In this document: piece by piece, positions 60,001 through 64,000 of the stretch
Numbering within the stretch: position 1 is the stretch's first letter
Layout of the letters: each line of letters opens with the position of its first letter
Origin: Ianthella basta
Lineage: Eukaryota > Porifera > Demospongiae > Verongiida > Ianthellidae
Direction of reading: 5' to 3'
Length of the DNA: 64,000 bases
Assembly (NCBI GenBank): GCA_964019415.1
Contig: OZ025885.1
Span: 1,850,351 to 1,914,350 of the forward strand
Position numbers and translations under genes: made by a program
Notes under the pieces: generated by a model
The model's input: only the letters and a program-made list of their open reading frames with translations
Told to the model about the DNA's origin: nothing
Database searches by the model: none

Positions 60001-63000
60001 ATGTAATAGATTTAATTCTTTATCTATGTCAGATTTGGAGCTTTAGCCTGCATTGCGTATATTTGCAATAGCAGCAATTGTTTATTGTTGTTAACAAGAA
60101 AGTTTAGATACAGCATAGAGAATAATTATATTGATAAGCAATAACACTAGATAAATAGTGTCTGATTCATGCATACAGAGTCTTTGCGTATTGCATATTA
60201 TCCTATGCTGTTCACTGGAGACTCCATTCTTGTGCTCCTCCAGCTGTTGCTATATCAAGCACACTAGCTGTCTTTTGTCCAGCTGAAGAGGACTCTGTAT
60301 GGAGGATCCAGTGGCCTATTGCTGCTTCAAAATCTACTCAGTCTGTTCGCTGTCCAGGAGAGGGGGACACACCTGGTTTAGGGTTGGCTCACAGGAGCTG
60401 TCTGGCTGGTGGTGTGTGGGGACCAGTTGATGTCCGTGATTGTGAGTCATTGGCTGTCAGAAATATCAGAATTCAGGTATGTGTTTATCTGCTTGGCTAC
60501 GACTATCCCATAGTATAAGCTACGTGTGCAAAAATATAACTCCAGTTAAAATATTCAATTGTGCGAGGAGAAAGATTCTATGTGCAAGAAGGATATAGAC
60601 TGCCTATGATATAGTCTATTCAATTTGCTATGTAAATTATAATAATGTGCATGTAAGTACTATAATGGAATCATACTTGTGCCTTAGCGTGTGGAGAATG
60701 CTTACATTTGGTGGAAAACGTGAAGAGTGTGAACACTTTAATAACTGCAGATTTCATTAATTCTGTGTATTATGCTGAACTGTAAGAATGATTTGATCTA
60801 AAAATTGATACGAAATGTGAAATTTAGAATGTATGCAACAGATGTCTCAATTTCAGTCATTTTCAATGTGCACAGACGAGAGACCTGAACCTGTATTTGA
60901 ACTTCACAAGGCAAAATGGACTTCCACTTTTGCAGCAAGAGAGGAGAGCAGTTGTGAATTTATCCTTAAATCTCAGACAGACATTAAACCAGTCAGTGTC
61001 TATGCAGGGAAACCTCAGACTGTCTATTTATCCTCAAGACTTGAAGACATCCACCAATCTTCTCACACTAATAGGAGAGTTAGTTAATATTGCAGTATTT
61101 TGCACTCAGCTATGATCCGCTTCAATAAGTCATGGCATTGCCTTAATATCTCCCATTTATAGGCTTGGTGATGATAACAATCTATTTTCAAATTTGACCA
61201 TGACTGACACAGAACAGCAGAAGGAGGTAAGTTCTTTGAAGTATATTTGCTCTTTGCATGCTGCTATTGAGTCATTCTTCTAAATTTCTTTTGTAGGTAG
61301 TAGTTGACATTGTGGATAGCCTCCTAAATGAGAGGAACGAACCAGCCTTTGCCACAACTTCAGAGGTATGAGAATAAATAAAAGAATAGTATGTAGTAGC
61401 ATAGATCATATAAAACCAAACATAAATACTGTATGACAGTGCATTCCTTGATGTCACAGCTGTCTTGGCACAAGTCTTAAATGATACTCTTTTGGTTGTG
61501 GCACTGCATGAAATGCAATGTCATAACATATGCATGAAATAGTTTCACGAAATTAAACTAAGTCACTCTTGCACATTATTATATGCAATGTTGGTATGTA
61601 TATATAGTATTGCCATTTACCTGTCTTGGTTGAACTTATACTTCTGTGTATCACAATCTATTTAGCAGTAATGTTCAGTCTGCTCATATGCGATTTGCAC
61701 CTATACTACATTTAGGGTACTAATGTGGATGAAGACGCTGCTGGCCCTCCAGCCGTTCAGATTCTAGAAAGCACTGAGAAAGTGACTAATGCAATTACTT
61801 TATCTCTTTTAAATGATAATTCCAATGTCACCATCAACAGGCCAAATATTGGTAAGATGAATAGTGTGACATCATCTATAGAGTGCTACCCAAAAACACT
61901 CTTGCTACCATCCAATAGATTATGAGCAGGCTGTGAGTTGATATAATGTTGCTTTATTTCTTGTCCACTTTGTTGTAGCTGTACAAGAGCAGTCACTCTC
62001 CTTCAATCACCTTCATGTACAAGGTGGTATCCAGTTCCCTGGTGAAGGAGTCATGCTGCTCAATTTTAATGAACCTTCTCTGGTACCAAACATTAACTTG
62101 CCATCTGATTTCATTTTTGCTGCGAGGGGAAGGGAATATTCGGTGGGAGTGAATAGAACAGAAGACAACAGTGAAAGGGTAGGGGTGGTGAACACTGTCT
62201 GGAATAACATTGAGAATTACTTGCCAAATACAGTGATTGAGGAAGGCATGGATAAAGAGAGTTTGAAGTGAGGAACCAAAAATTCACTGGTGCATGTGTT
62301 TGTTACTGACAAATTGCAATATTTATTACAAATGTGACATGCACAGTGAAGGAAATCTGATGAAGCCACAGCCCCTTCCTGCTAGCCTTGTTGTCTCAAG
62401 TCAGATACTAGGATATGGTGGTGGAGCGGTAAACAGCAATGCTACAGTGGAAATTACATTTCCAGTCAAGGTGAATAGTAGGCAGATATTCAATGACAGC
62501 TGCTAACTACCTTTCCAGAATCTGGTAGATAAATTCATGCAGTGATATCATAATTAATATGATATTAATCTATCTAGTAATTAATATGTGTTATTGTTTT
62601 CTTTATAGCCTGTGTCATATCCCCGCTAACATTCTGCAGAAGGAGATCAGAAACATCACTGTGCCACCTGGCAGAGTGAAGCAATTGTGTTGTGCCTTCT
62701 TCAACTTTACAGGAGGGGCCAATGGGACTGGAGGGTGGTCCTACAGAGGTGTGAGGACTGAGGTCATCAATGACACTTATGTCCGCTGCACTTCATCTCA
62801 TCTAACCAGCTTTATGGTTCTGGTCAGTGTTGTACCACACACAGATTTGGTGAGTGTAAATTATAATTTATAATACATCTAATAGCTGTCAATAGTTGCC
62901 ATGCAGCCTAGAAATGTCACCTACAAACAAACTTAAAACTATTAGAAAGGCACTATTATCTTGAAAGTGAAGTATCATTGACTACATTACATAAGAGGCT

Positions 63001-63874
63001 TATTACAATGTTGGATGTACTACACATTCAGTATTGTACTCATTTACCCAATACTGTACATTTTCTACACTGGAATCCATCTGTATGATAATCACATACA
63101 ACTTTTATCCTTCTCTTTTAGCCACTCAGTCCTCTGGACTACATCACATACATTGGCTGCAGCATATCTTTCCTTTGTTTGCTTGCTTGCATTTTCTTCT
63201 TCATTTCACTGAGGTACGTGAATTATACTATGATGAAGATGATTTTATACATTTACCTATCATAATGCCAAGGAACAAATCCCTTATGTGCATGGATCAT
63301 TAGTTAATCTTTCTATTATAATACTAAATAGAAATGAGTTGATGCAGAAACTCCACAACTTTGTCCACCTCAACCTGTGCATTGCTCTTTCCTTGGGACT
63401 ACTCTTGTTCCTCACTGGAATACAGACAGCCACAGGCAACGCAGTAAGTGACCAGTTGCCACCAACTTGCGATTTACTGGCAACTAAGCTGTTTACAATC
63501 TTGCCCATGACAGAGTGCCTGTAAGTTTGTGACAGCCCTACTGCACTACTTCTTCTTGGCTACCTTCACCTGGACACTGTGTGAAGCTGTCCTCATTTAC
63601 ATCCTTCTGGTAAGAGTGTTTGGAGCCAATGATAGAAAGTGGATCTACCTCTATCTGTCCTTGGGATGGGGTAAGTATCAAGTTTTGAGTTTCTAGAAGT
63701 TGCCCTATCTACTTGTATATCTGTTCCTTACCCCTCCCCCCCCCCCCCCCCTCCCCCAACACATGTAGCCCTCCCCATTCCCATTGTGGTGATATCAGCT
63801 GCTGCTGGACACGATTACTATCTCATCAGGCACTCTTTCAATGAAAGTAGCTCTCACTTTAACCAGATCAAGGC
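51008..63874 (+). CDS. Gene D: Calx-beta/EGF adhesion-type GPCR, 3' end outside window
   Basis: 26 exons visible, 1334 residues: 51008-51068, 51416-51550, 51620-51895, 56527-56688, 56912-57115, 57266-57504, 57906-58089, 58190-58308, 58402-58476, 58620-58916, 59007-59241, 59357-59454, 59557-59637, 59865-59907, 60244-60476, 60876-61078, 61163-61226, 61297-61365, 61716-61851, 61979-62267, 62347-62470, 62640-62849, 63122-63213, 63332-63443, 63514-63670, 63769-63874. Order: signal peptide 1-20, Calx-beta, EGF (to 157), Calx-beta (to 279), three HormR modules (to 814), GAIN/GPS (to 1179, HLT at 62799-62807), TM1 to TM4; the rest lies beyond the edge. It is clearly more diverged from A, B and C than they are from each other, especially in the first GAIN exon. 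Two GAIN exons of A-C are one exon here. The distal ectodomain has no SRCR, CCP or lectin. Confidence 0.88.
51416..51895 (+). other. Gene D first Calx-beta plus EGF
   Basis: 51416-51550 gives the first half of a Calx-beta domain (VSFSDSDYTVRESRGFVPVT). 51620-51895 gives the second half (EPDETFRINFLPPVNQPEFA, VTIKDKC) and runs straight into an EGF module with CQNGGTLDSSVCNCTC. Confidence 0.82.
51896..52082. other. Start of gene D large intron
   Basis: The 4.6-kb intron (51896-56526) is mostly repeats, listed separately. Parts at 52620-53800 and 53930-55230 are AT-rich and show nothing recognisable. An open stretch at 53146-53240 ending in GTAAGT has no similarity to the receptor and no homolog in A-C. 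Confidence 0.5.
52083..52350. repeat. Tandem repeat, period 75-79 bp, about 3.5 copies
   Basis: Copies of a unit containing ACCTCTCTAGTGAGGACA, GTGCCTACTGTCCCAGC and GTGTACAAAACTACCTCT. Units start near 52104, 52179, 52258 and 52334. The first two are nearly identical and the later ones diverge. Confidence 0.85.
52500..52596. repeat. (GAA)n-rich purine microsatellite
   Basis: A run of mostly GAA/AAG triplets with a few interruptions. Open frames reading Lys/Glu or, on the other strand, Phe/Ser are artefacts of it. Confidence 0.95.
53822..53920. repeat. Minisatellite of family 1, second array
   Basis: Contains GCCAGCCAATTAGATAAATA, GTGCCATCCATTGAGATAA and CACCGTCCATTTAGATAACG, matching units at 28507-28642. 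Its presence in both a spacer and an intron shows it is dispersed. Confidence 0.65.
55233..56480 (-). mobile_element. LINE (non-LTR retrotransposon) fragment, antisense to gene D
   Basis: Minus-strand reading gives reverse transcriptase pieces in order. 56395-56220 gives RAISLMSVVGKVFTRVLNER and GGFRAGRGCNDQI. 56213-55977 gives FVDLEKAYDSVSREKLW and GVRQGWALSPWLF. 55943-55704 has the catalytic VADD box. 55622-55233 gives the usual end LLYGCKTWWLSKHLQ, RRIEGVNRLDRVRSV and GKRPTGGPRMR. No endonuclease domain is present, so the copy is 5' truncated, with several frameshifts and stops. The A of the usual FADD or YADD box is retained, but the QGC Cys is Trp. The family may be of CR1/L2/RTE type; not determined. 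Confidence 0.88.
56527..57115 (+). other. Gene D second Calx-beta domain
   Basis: 56527-56688 encodes YQQVREEEGAILICLLRRRN and VMVFTPQQW. 56912-57115 encodes DYANVSVNVTFHVGVSEACF, ECTERFRLKIMDTGEGIEVD and VIVVEIVDT. Both are phase 1-1, giving a complete but diverged Calx-beta fold. Confidence 0.75.
57266..60476 (+). other. Gene D triple HormR / TSP3-like module region
   Basis: Same exon order and phases as in B and C (239, 184, 119, 75, 297, 235, 98, 81, 43, 233 bp). HormR-like 1 ends WGPLDMSQC. HormR-like 2 keeps CQPDDSWEPADISSC. HormR 3 keeps RIQWPIAAS and GVWGPVDVRDC. TSP3-like motifs are FLDTDRDGKPDYN/DPC and SLDTDGDGRPDYR/DDC, the second a textbook Ca-binding sequence. Confidence 0.75.
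57505..57905. other. Gene D intron
   Basis: AT-rich 401-bp intron between HormR-like 1 and the following alpha/beta exon. Nothing further seen. Confidence 0.5.
60876..62849 (+). other. Gene D GAIN domain and GPS
   Basis: Seven exons. The first (60876-61078) is alpha-helical but shares little sequence with A-C. Exon 61979-62267 combines two exons of the other genes and lacks the Thr/Pro linker. The GPS exon 62640-62849 reads CCAFFNFTGGANGTGGWSYR then RCTSSHLTSFMVLVSVV. Confidence 0.85.
63734..63760. repeat. C-tract next to splice acceptor
   Basis: A run of about 17 C inside CCCCTCCC sequence, seven bases before the acceptor of gene D's TM4 exon. It acts as the polypyrimidine tract and is likely length-variable. 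Confidence 0.8.
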
Positions 63875-64000
63875 GTGAGTCATTGCCTGTTTATAGTTCA
63901 GGGTTAGCAGTCATTCAAAATGTAGTAAGGGAAACACTCATTACAACCAAGTCAAGGTGTGAGTGTCAGTGTAGACTGGCCCGTGGCAATGATTCATTTA

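Noticed and set aside
1-64000. CRISPR arrays, bacterial operons, tRNA or rRNA genes
   Set aside because: Repeats present are micro- or minisatellites and palindromes without spacer structure. Genes are intron-rich and animal-like, and no tRNA or rRNA pattern was found by eye.

Overview
The window is animal genomic DNA. Genes are split into many small exons by short introns with GT/AG ends, and the reading frames are extracellular animal domains (SRCR, sushi/CCP, EGF, Calx-beta, jacalin-like lectin, HormR, GAIN/GPS, seven-helix receptor). The compact AT-rich introns and the combination of SRCR, Calx-beta and CCP domains on adhesion GPCRs suggest a sponge, probably a demosponge. This is an inference; no host marker gene is present.

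The main content is a head-to-tail array of four related adhesion-type GPCR (aGPCR) genes, all on the + strand. Gene A (23-5659) is cut by the left window edge and shows part of its GAIN domain, the GPS, seven helices and an acidic tail. Gene B (11052-26721) is complete: 33 exons, 1862 residues, signal peptide, two jacalin-like lectin domains, two CCPs, one EGF, then the shared base. Gene C (29162-47820) is complete: 44 exons, 2230 residues, signal peptide, five SRCRs, EGF, CCP, EGF, CCP, Calx-beta, then the same base. Gene D (51008 to beyond the right edge) has signal peptide, Calx-beta, EGF, Calx-beta and a more diverged version of the base. The models of B and C were built by reading splice sites by hand. 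Both sum to an exact multiple of three with one terminal stop, which supports them.

The shared base is unusual. Three consecutive HormR-like domains are each joined to a small alpha/beta or Cys-rich segment and to a calcium-binding thrombospondin-type-3-like motif. The third HormR leads into the GAIN domain, the GPS (HLT cleavage site), seven helices and an acidic tail of about 135 residues. The distal ectodomain differs completely between genes and is made of phase-1 exons. The array therefore looks like a set of receptors in which different recognition cassettes have been grafted onto one signalling base. A truncated CCP exon in C lies at the edge of the B/C homology and marks one graft junction.

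Between A and B lies a fragment of an SRCR single-pass membrane receptor (5973-7433) whose SRCR exons closely match SRCR3-4 of C. It is probably a relic of the gene family that supplied C's cassette. The rest is repeat-rich spacer and large introns: a RecQ-like helicase fragment, MITE-like elements, a near-perfect foldback with 106-bp arms, GC-rich palindromic tandem repeats, microsatellites, two related minisatellites, and a 5'-truncated antisense LINE in the large intron of D. The promoter and first exon of D are duplicated in tandem.
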